From: Stictocephala bisonia | Taxonomy: Eukaryota; Arthropoda; Insecta; Hemiptera; Membracidae | DNA length: 64,000 nucleotides | Assembly (NCBI GenBank): GCA_035578905.1 | Contig: JAQJVL010000293.1 | Span: 62,001-126,000, forward strand | Reading direction: 5' to 3' | Shown here: positions 11,934 through 23,138 of the stretch, in pieces | Numbering within the stretch: the first letter of the stretch is position 1 | Layout of the letters: each line of letters opens with the position of its first letter | Translations under genes and position numbers: made by a program | Notes under the pieces: generated by a model | What the model was told of the DNA's origin: nothing | The model's database searches: none | Seen by the model: only the letters and a program-made list of their open reading frames with translations

Positions 11934-12480
11934 TTTAATATAAAGCACGTTTAATTTACCATGGTAGGGATCGCAGAATTTTCATCACATCCAAATATGA
12001 TATGACAGACCATTTTACTTATATCAAGTAATAGTTCAACCCATCAATATTAAAAACAATCCTGAAATTCGTCGTAATTGAGTTTAAATTTAAAGGTATG
12101 TAACATTTTGACAGATAAATAAATTAGTACTTATGTTTTATTATGTATTCTTACATGATCGACACACGAATATTAATATCTGTGTATTAACAAAACAGTT
12201 TTGTATGTTGGCTGTATATAAAGTTCCCAGGCGACACTTAAGCTTCCTTCTCAGGTGCTCATTATTCCATGGAAATTCGCTTGGGACTTTCACTTGAAAT
12301 TGGAAACGAAATTGCCGTAATATAACTGACGCAGTGCCTTTGTCTCAGGGCAGTAAACGTCTCTCCGTCTACAGTATACGGTACGTTGTCTCCTGCTGAA
12401 CTCTGTCAATTCTAGATAAAATGTTACAAAAAATTGACATCAAACTTTAAAACTACAATAATGATCTATCAAGATATATG
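11934..12480. other. No recognisable feature
   Basis: Spacer between Helitron and the GC-rich minisatellite; no gene supported. Confidence 0.4.
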
Positions 12481-13150
12481 TTGAGCCGGGGGCCTTCATG
12501 ACGTATTGTAGGGAGGGGCCGGGGGCCCCTTGTAGGGCTTATGGGAGGGCCCTCTAAGATGAACATAGCCGGGGGAAAGAGTCCTTCATGGTGTGTGTTG
12601 GGCCAGTAGAAGGGCTCTTCAAGATGTACGTTGGCCTGGGTGGAGGCTTGTTGATATTTTCGTAGGGCTTAAGGCTAGTGTGGCGACCATAAAAGTGTAA
12701 TTTTGGGTTGTGGGAGGGACCGTTAATATGAATATTGAGCTTGCCATGGGAGGGTCCATCAGTATGAACGTTGAGCTTGCCGTGGCAGGGTCCATCAAGA
12801 TGAACGTTAAGCTTGCCGTAGGAGGTTCCGTCAAGATGAACGTTGAGCTTGCCGTGGGAGTGTCCGTCAAGATGAACGTTGAGCTTGCCATGGGAGGGAC
12901 CGTCAAGATGAACGTTGAGCTTGCCATGGGAGTGTCTGTCAAGATGAACGTTGAGCTTGCCGTGGGAGTGTCCGTCAAGATGAACGTTGAGCTTGCCATG
13001 GGAGGGACCGTCAAGATGAACGTTGAGCTTGGCCTGGGAGGGTCCATCAAGATGAACGTTGAGCTTGCCATGGGAGTTTCCATCAAGATGAACGTTGAGC
13101 TTGCCGTGGGAGGGACCGTCAAGATGTGATTTGGGCCATTGGGAAGGTCC
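12481..13150. repeat. 36-bp GC-rich minisatellite with degenerate leader
   Basis: From about 12710 to 13126 a 36-bp unit (tcaagatgaacgttgagctt plus gccatgggagggaccg) repeats about 11-12 times. Upstream, 12481-12709 contains shorter degenerate relatives (ccgggggcccct, gggcttatgggagggcc). Because 36 is divisible by three, an MNVELAMGGTVK-type 12-residue periodic frame is open on the plus strand and another on the minus strand. Both frames being open, with no start context or flanking exon structure, argues for a non-coding minisatellite. Confidence 0.9.
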
Positions 13151-14535
13151 GTAAGTATATAAGTGGGATAAGAGTTATTGCTTAGCGGATTATTTCTTCT
13201 TAGGACGTATTTCTTTACTTAAATTCAGTAAGGCATTATTTTATCGAATATGTCACCAGCAACAAATAGTTTAGAGTTTGATTCAAATAAATTATTCATA
13301 CACTCCTCAAAATGCATAATTTTTATTTTTTACTTTTCTTATTCAATAAAAGTATATGATAAATGAAGGAATAAGTGTTACTTTTCCTAATACCATAGCA
13401 AAAATATATTTCAATAAAATCCTTTGAAATAGATTGAAACTTCAGTGTGACGTTTAATCTGTCGATTTTGCTACGGCTACACCTAACACTATAACACTAT
13501 GTACTAATTAAATATCGGCAGAAATCTTCCAGCTTATTTATAGTTAAGGTCGATTCAGTATTTTGTCTACACAGACCACAGAGTAATGAGATTTTTCTCA
13601 TGTAAAAGTCAAATTCAATCAACCTATTCGCATTTCCACCCCTCGTCTCAGACTCCCACACGCCATAATAAAGGCTCATATTTTATTAACCTAAGTTTTG
13701 CACTTTTAAAGTTTAACTCTCTGAATTTTAATTGTAATTATTGTAGAAATACCTTTTTAATTTTGGAACATAATAATAAACTATTTACTATGAATAAACC
13801 AACTGAAGTTAAATTCAACATTTATCTAATTATTGTTAGTATAAATATGAAAAACAATCCAGATATTGACTAATGAAAAAAATTCCAGTCAAATCGGCTC
13901 GTATCTATATATTAGTGTATTTTTATAAAAAATCAAAAACTACATACCTCTTATTATTACATACAACTAGTTCATTGTAAATCAGAGGACGATATATTTC
14001 GGGTTCTGTATACGAAATAATAATTTGTTATTTTAAATAAAATAGTATATGAGTTTCATAATATAAATTTAAAAAAGGGCGCTAATATCAGAATGAGTGC
14101 CAATTCACGTGTATTTACATGAAACAAGGTACCTGAAAATAATTTACATGATTTACATAATTAATAACAATAAACATATAGATGGCAACATGCCAATTAT
14201 CGTCCCAAACCAACCAACCACTGGCGTTCTCCAACACTGCACGACACACTGCAGTGCTAGCTGTCATATCGCTAGCTAGCTTATGGCAGCCATAACACTG
14301 CAGTCACAACAACGAAGTAGTTTATGGGTCCCTTCCGCAACACTTTATTTAGATCGTTTGGATAAAATACTTTGGGTCTTTTAAAATATTGAAAATGGAG
14401 GCACACTAAGATTGGGGTAAGAACGAGAACATGCAAGTGGAAAGTAAACAAGGAAAACGTTGACAAATTGGTAAATAATTACAATAAGCTGAGAAGTGTT
14501 TGCCATCTGAGCGTTAAGAAGTTATTTAACTTCTT
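13151..14535. other. No supported gene
   Basis: AT-rich with short frames (95 codons at 13586-13873 is the longest) lacking any family resemblance. Around 14240-14300 there are clustered small palindromes (cactgcagtg, gctagctagc). Confidence 0.45.
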
Positions 14536-14538
14536 TAA

Positions 14539-14640
14539 CCACCCGCCCACCCATACACATACAGTGTTAGTGACCCACCCGCCCACCCATACACATGCAG
14601 TGTTACTGACCCACCCGCCCACCCATACACGTACAGAGTT
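14539..14640. repeat. 36-bp C-rich minisatellite, three copies (locus A)
   Basis: The unit acccgcccacccatacacat plus acagtgttagtgaccc occurs three times. The same unit in reverse orientation forms four copies at 17465-17608, and decayed relatives occur near 24830, 42005 and 46990. Confidence 0.85.
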
Positions 14641-15090
14641 ATGTAAAGTTATTAAAGATTATGAGATTTATGTATTAATAGTTAACAATTGTTGGATATT
14701 TACAACGCTTCAATTGTTTTGAAACAAACACAACGTTTCGACTTGCCTAAAGTCCTCTCGTCTTCAGATGGTCCTTACCATTTAATCCTAAATTTCAACT
14801 AAAAACTATGAATCTAACCATAACATTATCAAAAACGTTAAAAATCTTCATACTCATAAACTAATATTTAGTTTTAAATAAATTCTTGTCTTTCTAAAAA
14901 CGATTACAAAAATAAATGTATAAAATGTTACAGCTAATGGTTTACAAAATCATTGTGAGTTTGTTTAGTTCAATAAATTCTAAACTCTTAACTTTTTGAA
15001 AATTTATAATTATGTTAACGTATTGTAAACATCTAAACTAAGCTTAATGACGTTATTACGATCCTGACAAGGTTTGTTACGTGCTGAGAT
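14641..15090. other. No recognisable feature
   Basis: AT-rich spacer with no coding, RNA or repeat signal. Confidence 0.4.
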
Positions 15091-15245
15091 GATCGACAGG
15101 TGTCGTGTTGAAAGATAAATGTTGTGTTGTTGAAAGACATTAAAGAATACATCAATCATAAGATGATCAAAGAAAGCTTCCTAACCAAAGAACCTTCCTG
15201 GGGAAATATCCTAAGCACATTTTTGTCTGATCACGTATATTAAAG
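15091..15245. repeat. Diverged dispersed repeat, copy 1
   Basis: The stretch from gacaggtgtc through aagaatacatcaatcat, taaccaaagaaccttcc and the following ctgatcacgtatatt aligns in order with 24527-24695 (gacaggtgtc, agaatacatcaagcat, taacccaagaaacttc, agaccacataaatt). Identity is about two thirds by eye, with small indels. Family unknown. Confidence 0.6.
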
Positions 15246-16289
15246 ATGGGTCTGTGAACAATCATTTGTCCTAGGGATTTTTTTACAATTTAAAACCACA
15301 AAGCAAAACATTGATTTTATATTCTACGAAACATTTTATAAATAAGCAATATATTAAAAGAAATGTTTTGTTGCGTTCACATCTAAAATTTTCTTGAGTG
15401 TAATGGGTTATTATTATTTTTTTTTTTAATTAGTTTTTAAATAAGAATTGTATTTACATGTGTCTAGTCAAGGCTTTAACTTAGTCCTATAAAGAATCCT
15501 TAAATTCAGTTTATCAATAATTTATTTACACATAATACGTATAGCTCATCAATAATTAACCATTAAGATACATATATATGTTATGTTTAATATTTCATTA
15601 TTAAGAGATAATTTCCATAAATGTTAAATTGGTACACATGCATAATTTTCTGTGTGCACAATTAACCCAAAATATAGGACACATAAGTAATCGAGATTGA
15701 AAGCAACTAGAGGAGCAATATATCATACAAAATATAATATTTTTTGTAAAGTACAACAAATTTATACAAATTGTTTATTGTTGTAAATAATACCTTTAAT
15801 AATTACCATATTATTATGTATTTTCCAACATGAAAATATTGTAGAATCATAAGGAACGATTTCAGCAATGAAAGGGTCAAATGTGTTATGTGCCCCCATA
15901 CTCTATTTTTCCTAATTTACTTATATAGTCAATAGATAGAAAATGTAGATGACTTAATAATAAAAAGGATATATTTTTCTTTAGCTTTTAACTGCAAACA
16001 ATGTAACTTTCACACGGAAAAAGTTAAAAGTCATCAATATAATGAGTTACTACTGAGCTTACCAACATTCAGCAATTACCTGGTAAATTATTATTTACAT
16101 TTCCAAGACAGATAAGATAACAGTGACGACAATACTTACTGGATTACTTTTAATTTTTCGATTGTATATCAAATAACTGCAAAATATCGTTTTATACGTT
16201 ATCGGGGAAAAATACAAATTATCGTCATACAAAAGTTTTTTTAAGGAGAGGCCGACCTCCTTCTTAAGCTTACCCTGCCCATCCCTCAT
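15246..16289. other. AT-rich, no supported gene
   Basis: The minus-strand frame at 16095-16289 has no recognised motif. Its 5' part may be the tail of the SINE described next. Confidence 0.4.
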
Positions 16290-16463
16290 AGACTATTGAT
16301 CTGTATGAGGAACTTATACAGACAGAGTAAGGGGTTGAACCAGTACAGTATAAGGTGAATATTACTAATAAATCTTCCAGTCAAGGCCGGATTCGAACCA
16401 GCCCTATATCTAACCCATCCTAATAGTCCTGACGCCTCAGACCGCTCGGCCACCGGCTCGCCC
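16290..16463 (-). mobile_element. tRNA-derived SINE (second family) or tRNA-like relic
   Basis: On the minus strand the sequence from 16463 has an A-box-like ggtggccgagcggtctgagg and a B box ggttcgaatcc (complement of 16387-16397), with the spacing of a long-variable-arm (Leu/Ser-type) tRNA. The bases after the T arm (ttgactgg) do not pair with the expected acceptor 5' strand (ggcgagc), so it is not a functional tRNA. A non-tRNA body follows. It is bracketed by a perfect 17-bp inverted repeat, 16357-16373 and 16466-16482 (gaatattactaataaat). Confidence 0.65.
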
Positions 16464-16549
16464 AAATTTATTAGTAATATTCTACTAACAAAAAGTTTGC
16501 CTCAAGTTACATCCAAACCTGTTTTAACACTAATAACTTGTTTAGCATT

Positions 16550-17463
16550 TTTGACTGCCATATGTATGAAGTAGGCTGTACAGCATGTCTCGAGTACAAC
16601 AGAGCCGGGACTCACGTTGACTGTTTTATATATGAAGTGGGCTGTACAGTATATCTCAAGTACAACAGAGGCGGAACTCACGTTGACTGTCTTATATATG
16701 AAGTGGGCTGTACAGTATATCTCAAGTACAACAGAGGTGGAACTCACCTTGACTGTCTTATGTATGAAGTGGGCTGTACAGTATGTATCAAGTACAACAG
16801 AGGTGGAACTCACGTTGACTGTCTTATGTATGAAGTGGGCTGTACAGTATATCTCAAGTACAACAGAGGCGAACTCACGTTGACTGATCAGAGGTGGAAC
16901 TCACTTTGACTGTCTTATGTATGAAGTGGGCCGTACAGTATGTATCAAGTGCAACAGAGGTGGAACTCACGTTGACTGTCTTATGTATGAAGTGGGCTGT
17001 ACAGTATATCTCAAGTACAACAGAGGCGGAACTCACGTTGACTGTCTTATGTATGAAGTTGGCCGTACAGTGTATCTCAAGTACAACAGAGGCGAAAATC
17101 ACGTTGACCGTTTTATGTATGAAATGGGCAGTACTGTATGTCTCAAGTACAACAGAGGTGGAACTCACTTTGACTGTCTTATGTATGAAGTGGGCTGTAC
17201 AGTATGTATCAAGTACAACAGAGGTGGAACTCACGTTGACTGTCTTATGTATGAAGTGGGCTGTACAGTATATCTCAAGTACAACAGAGGCGAACTCACG
17301 TTGACTGTCTTATGTATGAAGTTGGCCGTACAGTGTATCTCAAGTACAACAGAGGCGAAAATCACGTTGACCGTTTTATGTATGAAATGGGCAGTACTGT
17401 ATGTCTCAAGTACAACAGAGACGGAACTCACGTTGACTGTCTTATGTATGAAGTGGGCTGTAC
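16550..17463. repeat. 66-bp minisatellite, array 1 (about 14 copies)
   Basis: The unit includes gactgtcttatgtatgaagt, gggctgtacagtat and caagtacaacagaggtggaa and repeats every 66 bases. A block of four units is duplicated: the variant gttggccgtacagtg followed by gaaatgggcagtactg appears at 17058 and again at 17321. An irregular junction occurs at about 16866-16900. Since 66 is divisible by three, 22-residue periodic frames (MYEVGCTVYLKYNRGGTHVD plus CL) are open on both strands; I regard these as artefacts. Confidence 0.95.
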
Positions 17464-17464
17464 C

Positions 17465-17608
17465 ATTAATACCATTGTACGTGTATGGGTGGGCGGGTGA
17501 GCCAATACCACTGTTCGTGTATGGGTGGGCGGGTGGGTTAATACCATTGTACGTGTATGGGTGGGCGGGTGGTCTAGTATCATTCTACGTGTATGGGTGG
17601 GTGAGTGG
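17465..17608. repeat. 36-bp C-rich minisatellite, four copies, inverted (locus B)
   Basis: Four units containing gtacgtgtatgggtgggcgg. The complement of the unit is the same as the array at 14539-14640. It directly abuts the 66-bp array. Confidence 0.88.
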
Positions 17609-17620
17609 ATCAGTACGAAA

Positions 17621-17920
17621 GGACTCAAACACTACAGTTATATTAAATTTTTATTTCGTGTTACTTTCCAGTAAAAAAGTTACCATAATTAGAAACTACA
17701 ATGTATACATAATTTATATACAATGTATACACTATTTATTTTTCATACACTTATCATTCGCACGAAAAGTGAATGATCCACTTTTAAATAAACGTGTTTG
17801 CTAGTGACTTTTTTATTCACTTCAATGTATACGTCATGTAGTGTCTGATGATGGATAAATTTGGCACTAAAAGGCCTTATGAAATAAAAATTTAATATTA
17901 CTAGAGAGTTTGAGTTCTTC
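17621..17920. mobile_element. Foldback element, possibly Penelope-derived
   Basis: Left arm 17621-17660 (ggactcaaac ... atattaaatttttatttc) is complementary to right arm 17879-17920 (gaaataaaaatttaatat ... gtttgagttctt). Just inside the right arm is ctgatgatgg ... gaaat (17847-17884), spaced like the CTGATGA and GAAA boxes of a hammerhead ribozyme, though the bases between do not form a clean stem. Inverted arms plus such a motif recall Penelope-like ends. The element splits the two 66-bp arrays. Confidence 0.45.
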
Positions 17921-18104
17921 CATACATTTAAATTGTTAGTTTGATCTGAAATTTAACTACTCCACCGGCCAGTTCATCTTAAAATTTATTAATTAAAAGA
18001 GGAGTATCCTTACCTTATCAACTGCATGTACGTATCCTTGGCCACTGAGTTAATGTTGTACATTATTATTTTGATGACAGTATTTTTGGAAATTAAAAAA
18101 TCCG

Positions 18105-18677
18105 TACGTAGTATGTATCAAGTATAACAGAGGTGGGACTCACGTTGACTGTCTTATGTATGAAGTGGGTTGTACAGTATATCTCAAGTACAACAAAGGT
18201 GGAACTCACGTTGAATGTCTTATGTATGAAGTGGGCCGTACAGTATGTTTCAAGTACAATAGAGGCAGAACTCACGTTGACTGTCTTATGTATGAAGTGG
18301 GCCGTACAGTAGTTTCAAGTACAACAGAGGCGGAACTCACGTTGACTGTCTTATGTATGAAGTGGGCCATACAGTATGTTTCAAGGACAACAGAGGTGAA
18401 AATCACGTTGACTGTCTTACATATGAAGTGGGCCTTATAGTATGTATTAAGTACAACAGAGGCGAAAATCACGTTGACTGTCTTATGTATGAAGTGGGCC
18501 GTACAGTATGTATCAAGTACAACAGAGGCGAAAATCACGTTGACTGTCTTACGTATGAAGTGGGCCGTACAGTATGTATTAAGTACAACAGAGGCGGAAC
18601 TCACTTTAACTGTCTTATGTATGAAGTGGGACGTATAGTATGTCTCAAGTACAACAGAGGCGGGACTCACGTTGAAA
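18105..18677. repeat. 66-bp minisatellite, array 2 (about 9 copies)
   Basis: Same 66-bp unit and orientation as 16550-17463, more diverged between units (gcggaactcac and gcgaaaatcac variants alternate). The two arrays were probably one, split by the insertion of the 36-bp array and foldback at 17465-17920. Confidence 0.93.
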
Positions 18678-19370
18678 GTACCCCTGAAGCACAATGTCGA
18701 CATATGACAAGTTGCTTGTTATACCTGCGTTGGTCATTACACGAAGTCTTAGTTGCTCTTCGTCAATTATTTTCTACACTACAACAAAAAACTGTATTGC
18801 ACTTTTAAAATAATTTAGAGAGTTTTATATTTGTTTTCTTTCTTGTTTATTTAACTGAAGATAAATACTTATGTTTTTCTAAGAAAATACTTTTTTGTAA
18901 AAAAAGCTGTTTATTTATTTATTAAGAAGGACTTTGTTCTAAATTTAAAAAATAATACAATTTCTTCATTTCTTTTATTTACTTGTTAAATAACTACGGA
19001 TGGTTAAAAACACAGTAAAATCATTGATTTTATAATACAGAGATTTATAATCTTCTAAAAAAGCAAAATTTTGTATTTTTATTTGTATACCGTAGTGTTT
19101 TTGTAAAGACATATGTGCCTCAAACATATTTGTTTACTGTATTACTACTTTATGGCTATAATTACTTTTAAGTATTTATATTTGTGTACTTTCATGAATA
19201 TTCAAATTCTGTAAATAAATGTTAGTACGAATGTCTTATTTTCCATCTGTGAATTAATTAATTAGACTAACCCCTTGCCTTGTCCTAGGCTTACTTTCAT
19301 GCAACCTTGACGTGCCCTGTACATTTTGAAGGCAGTAACGTGCAGTTTTTTTATACTTAAATTTTCCTCA
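18678..19370. other. AT-rich spacer, no gene
   Basis: No supported coding or RNA feature. Confidence 0.4.
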
Positions 19371-19372
19371 TA

Positions 19373-20224
19373 CAGTGTGGACGAAAATGTGGAAACGCTT
19401 TCACAACTTTTGTATTACTTTACGGGTAAAAGTGAAATCATGGTTACAAAGAACACACTTTTTGACGCCATTAGTGGACATTTTATCTTTTCAGGGGGAC
19501 GGCCCACAAGGAGTTAAACGAAAGTCTTTAATGTAAGCCTAGGTCGACTTTGGTATTAAATTAAAGGTCTATTCAATAGAAATTAACTGTCGCAAGCCGG
19601 TCTATCCTTTCTAGAGTTTTAATTTTAATTTCAAAGTAACTAATTTTAACAATGTTTCTTCTTCGCTATTTAACAATTTTAAGTAAATTATTCTGATCAA
19701 AAATTATACTTTATGGACCACAATAACTAAAAAGTTAAATTATCAAATTATCTATGGAAAAAAATAAAGTTGTTATGAAAGTGTAGAAAACATGGAAACG
19801 CTTTCACAACAACTTAATTTTTTCCATAGATAATTTAATTTTTTTTAGTAATTGCGTTCCCTAAGGTATTAATTTTTGACCGGAATAATTTATTTAATTA
19901 AAATTGTTAAATATCGGTGAAATAATATTGTTAAGATTAGTTACTTTGAAATTCAAATGACCTCTAATCTGGAAAGGATATACCTTCCGAAGTCCGGGTT
20001 GCGGCAATTAATAATTTTTCTTTAGTCGACCTTTCATTTGATACCAAACTCAGGCTAAGCTTACATTAAAGATGTTCGTTCATCTCTTCGTGGGCCGTCC
20101 TCCTGAAAAGATGAAATGACGTCAAAGCCATGTTCTTTGTGACCATGATGATGTACAAGATTTCACTTTTACCAGTGAAGTCTTAGAAAGGTTGTGAAAG
20201 CGTTCCAATATTTTTTACACCGTG
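19373..20224. mobile_element. Tc1/mariner-type foldback MITE, 852 bp
   Basis: The element starts CAGTGTGGACGAAAATGTGG after TA (19371-19372) and ends ...ccaatattttttacaccgtg before TA (20225-20226), giving a TA target duplication and the CAGTG-type terminus of Tc1-like elements. The ends are long inverted arms of about 350-400 bp: terminal gaaacgctttcacaac matches gttgtgaaagcgttcc, gacggcccacaaggag matches cttcgtgggccgtcc, and ggtctatcctttctag matches a diverged ctggaaaggatataccttcc. A second palindrome sits at the centre (caaattatctatgg and ccatagataattt) and encloses another copy of the terminal motif gaaacgctttcacaac (19796). No transposase remains. Confidence 0.88.
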
Positions 20225-20226
20225 TA

Positions 20227-20618
20227 TATATTTGTATGATTATTACATCACTATGCACCCAACTGCTCCATCCAACGACCCAACAGACAACTATGCACCT
20301 CTGGAAGAACATACATCTTCATAAAGTAGTATCTGAGTATACTAGTTATGACAACCCATAAAACTATGCTCTAAACACTTCCATCTCATGGACTGTTAAA
20401 TATTTGTTGTACAAACACACAAGCAGCATAAACAAATAATAATGTATTTCATTAATGATAATCTATTCACAGAACCGTATTGAAAGTAGTTTGAAATAAT
20501 GTTATGATTTAATAAATAGTAATTTGAACTGGTAAGTAGCCCAGTAGTATAATTGAAGGAGTAAAATCCGTTACAAATTAAAATGTCTCGTGCAAATGAG
20601 TATTTTTTGCTGATTTTT
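20227..20618. other. No recognisable feature
   Basis: Nothing coding; scattered AT-rich words only. Confidence 0.4.
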
Positions 20619-20650
20619 GTCCATAAAAATCTGAAATGATTTTTATGGAC
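20619..20650. repeat. Perfect 13-bp inverted repeat
   Basis: Gtccataaaaatc (20619-20631) and gatttttatggac (20638-20650) with a six-base loop tgaaat. Confidence 0.8.
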
Positions 20651-20746
20651 TGTGGTCAGTTGGCTGTTTTCTTGTGTCTATTGCTGGCCCAATACAATAA
20701 AATACTACCTCAATAACACAGGCATTACAACTCACCAATCACACAC

Positions 20747-21269
<523 letters not shown>

Positions 21270-21780
21270 AATTCCTTTTTCTCAATCGATATTTAATCCC
21301 AACCCTAAAAGACAAACATCACAATCCTAAATATATAACTAAAAATCTCATTTCTACATTATAATATCCAATATAACACCTAGCTTTATTTACACAACAG
21401 ATACAGATATTTGTACTAAAACAAACAAACTCAAGATTATACAATTTCCAACCGGATTATCCTCATACATGGCGGCCTCCTTCTTTTTTTAGATTATATA
21501 TATCTTACAAGCCAAGGTCATTTAGAAACCGGTTTAATAATCAACACATGGCTGCCAAACAAGGACCTCTTATCCCACTCCAATAATCAACAAATCCAAC
21601 AACACAAACCTAACATCTTATACACCCATCTCATTTAAACAGTTTAATCGCTATAACCAACAAAAATCTAAAAATAATACCAATAAACAACTGTCACAAA
21701 ATACTAGCAATCACCACCAACTGGACCATATAATTTCCCTCTCCATAACTACTCAAGTGTTAATGGAAGTTGTTGAAAAG
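21270..21780. other. G-depleted tract flanking the pyrimidine array
   Basis: From about 20770 to 21750, excluding the microsatellite, the plus strand is strikingly poor in G with many caa, cca and taca words. No gene is recognised. This resembles the G-poor tract at 8230-9010. Confidence 0.45.
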
Positions 21781-22424
21781 ACTTAATTGAATTTCCACCT
21801 TGAGATGGTTAAATCTTTGAATAGAAATTCAACGTTAAACTCAGTAAGGGTTTCGCATTACACAAGCGTGATGGTTGATCTTGAGAGCTGCCAAAAATGT
21901 GGCAGGATACATGGGGTTAAAAACGAAAAGGTTACACATTCAGGATTCTACACACATAAATTTAAGAGGTATTTTCATTGAAGATAAACTGATTTTTTTA
22001 TTTTCAAATCGATTGGATAAACAATATTATTTAAAATACATTATTACTTAGGTATACAATGGTATTGTCAATATTTACAATGTTCACCAAGATATACTGT
22101 TGTGAATTCGGTGATTTATTTTTAATTTAATTTGAATAATTATTTTGTTTTTACAAATATATATATTAAGAAAATAAGCAACTCTAAAACACCAATTTCG
22201 ATGGCATTATCGCTAAAATATCTAAACAAAACATAGACCTCGACCATACAATGGTATGTTATTTTCAATAAAATGTATTGCATTTATCTTATTGTTTTTA
22301 AACGTTTAAAAATAATGTTTTCTCTCCCAAATTAATAACATATATATGAAAACACTTTTGGATACAATAATATGGTCAACATTTAACAAACTCTATTAAA
22401 TAATTACAAACCAGGCATTGTCGT
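21781..22424. other. AT-rich, no supported gene
   Basis: The 64-codon frame at 21787-21981 has a CQKCGR motif but nothing else; not supported as a gene. Confidence 0.4.
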
Positions 22425-23138
22425 ATTTATTTATTTATCTTTCCAACGGCAAAGCCACAGTGTTATTCCTTTACAATTTATATAATAATTCTAAAACATG
22501 CTAGAGAGAATGCTAACTAGAGCTAGATACAATAAATATTCAAGTTTCAAATAAATAACATTAATAAATATATGAGCAAAACAAACAGACTTGTATAAGT
22601 ATAGAATTTGAAAAGATACAGCAAAAATACAAACATAACAAAACACAGATAAATGCACAGGCATATTAATAAATAACGACAAAAGCACGTGCTAAAAGCA
22701 GTCCTGGAGCTGATGGAGACGTCTCTTAAAAGCCGATCCACTGTAGTTGAAAGGGTCGACACTACCAGGGATTAGATTTCCATGCCTCTGGATTCTCTGA
22801 ATAGGGCTGTTCAATAAGTAATTTGAAGAGGCAGGCACCCTGGCAAATAGGTCCCGAGATCTGGTTCCAGAGGGAGTCCTGAAGTTGACTCTCTCAAGTA
22901 GTGCAGGGCAGTCCAGCTCCGAAATAACAAGGCGTTGGAGTAAGACCACATCATGATTGAAACGCCTGACTTCAAGGGGTGGACGGAGGAGCATAGACGA
23001 TACCTCCTCCAAAGGTACGTCCTGATATCTGAAGCCAAGACGTATACCCACAATACGAAGAAATCTACGTTGAACAGACTCGATCTCATCCTTGAGGTAA
23101 AGCTGATGCGGTAAAGTATAGTTATAAGTATTGTACAT
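22425..23138 (-). pseudogene. 5'-truncated Jockey-like LINE, C-terminus and 3' UTR
   Basis: The minus-strand frame 23138-22692 (148 codons) contains DEIESVQRRFLRIVGIRLGF, a DVPLEEVSS segment, RTPSGTRSRDLF and a final SGSAFKRRLHQL. This is the post-reverse-transcriptase C-terminal region common to arthropod Jockey-type LINE polyproteins. The recognisable family sequence begins at about residue 12-16; upstream is probably flank, so the copy is truncated at about 23100-23125. About 260 bases of 3' UTR follow and end in a (TAAA)-like tail (gataaataaataaata, complement of 22427-22441). The retained frame is uninterrupted, suggesting a fairly recent dead-on-arrival insertion. Confidence 0.8.

Noticed and set aside
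12619..13129. Open frames of 139 and 167 codons on opposite strands, repetitive protein
   Set aside because: Both strands are open only because the 36-bp unit is divisible by three; no gene context.
16381..16463. Functional tRNA-Leu/Ser gene on the minus strand
   Set aside because: Acceptor strands do not pair and a SINE-like body continues past the T arm.
16502..17804. Open frames up to 295 codons in the 66-bp array
   Set aside because: Same cause; multiple overlapping frames on both strands, none favoured.
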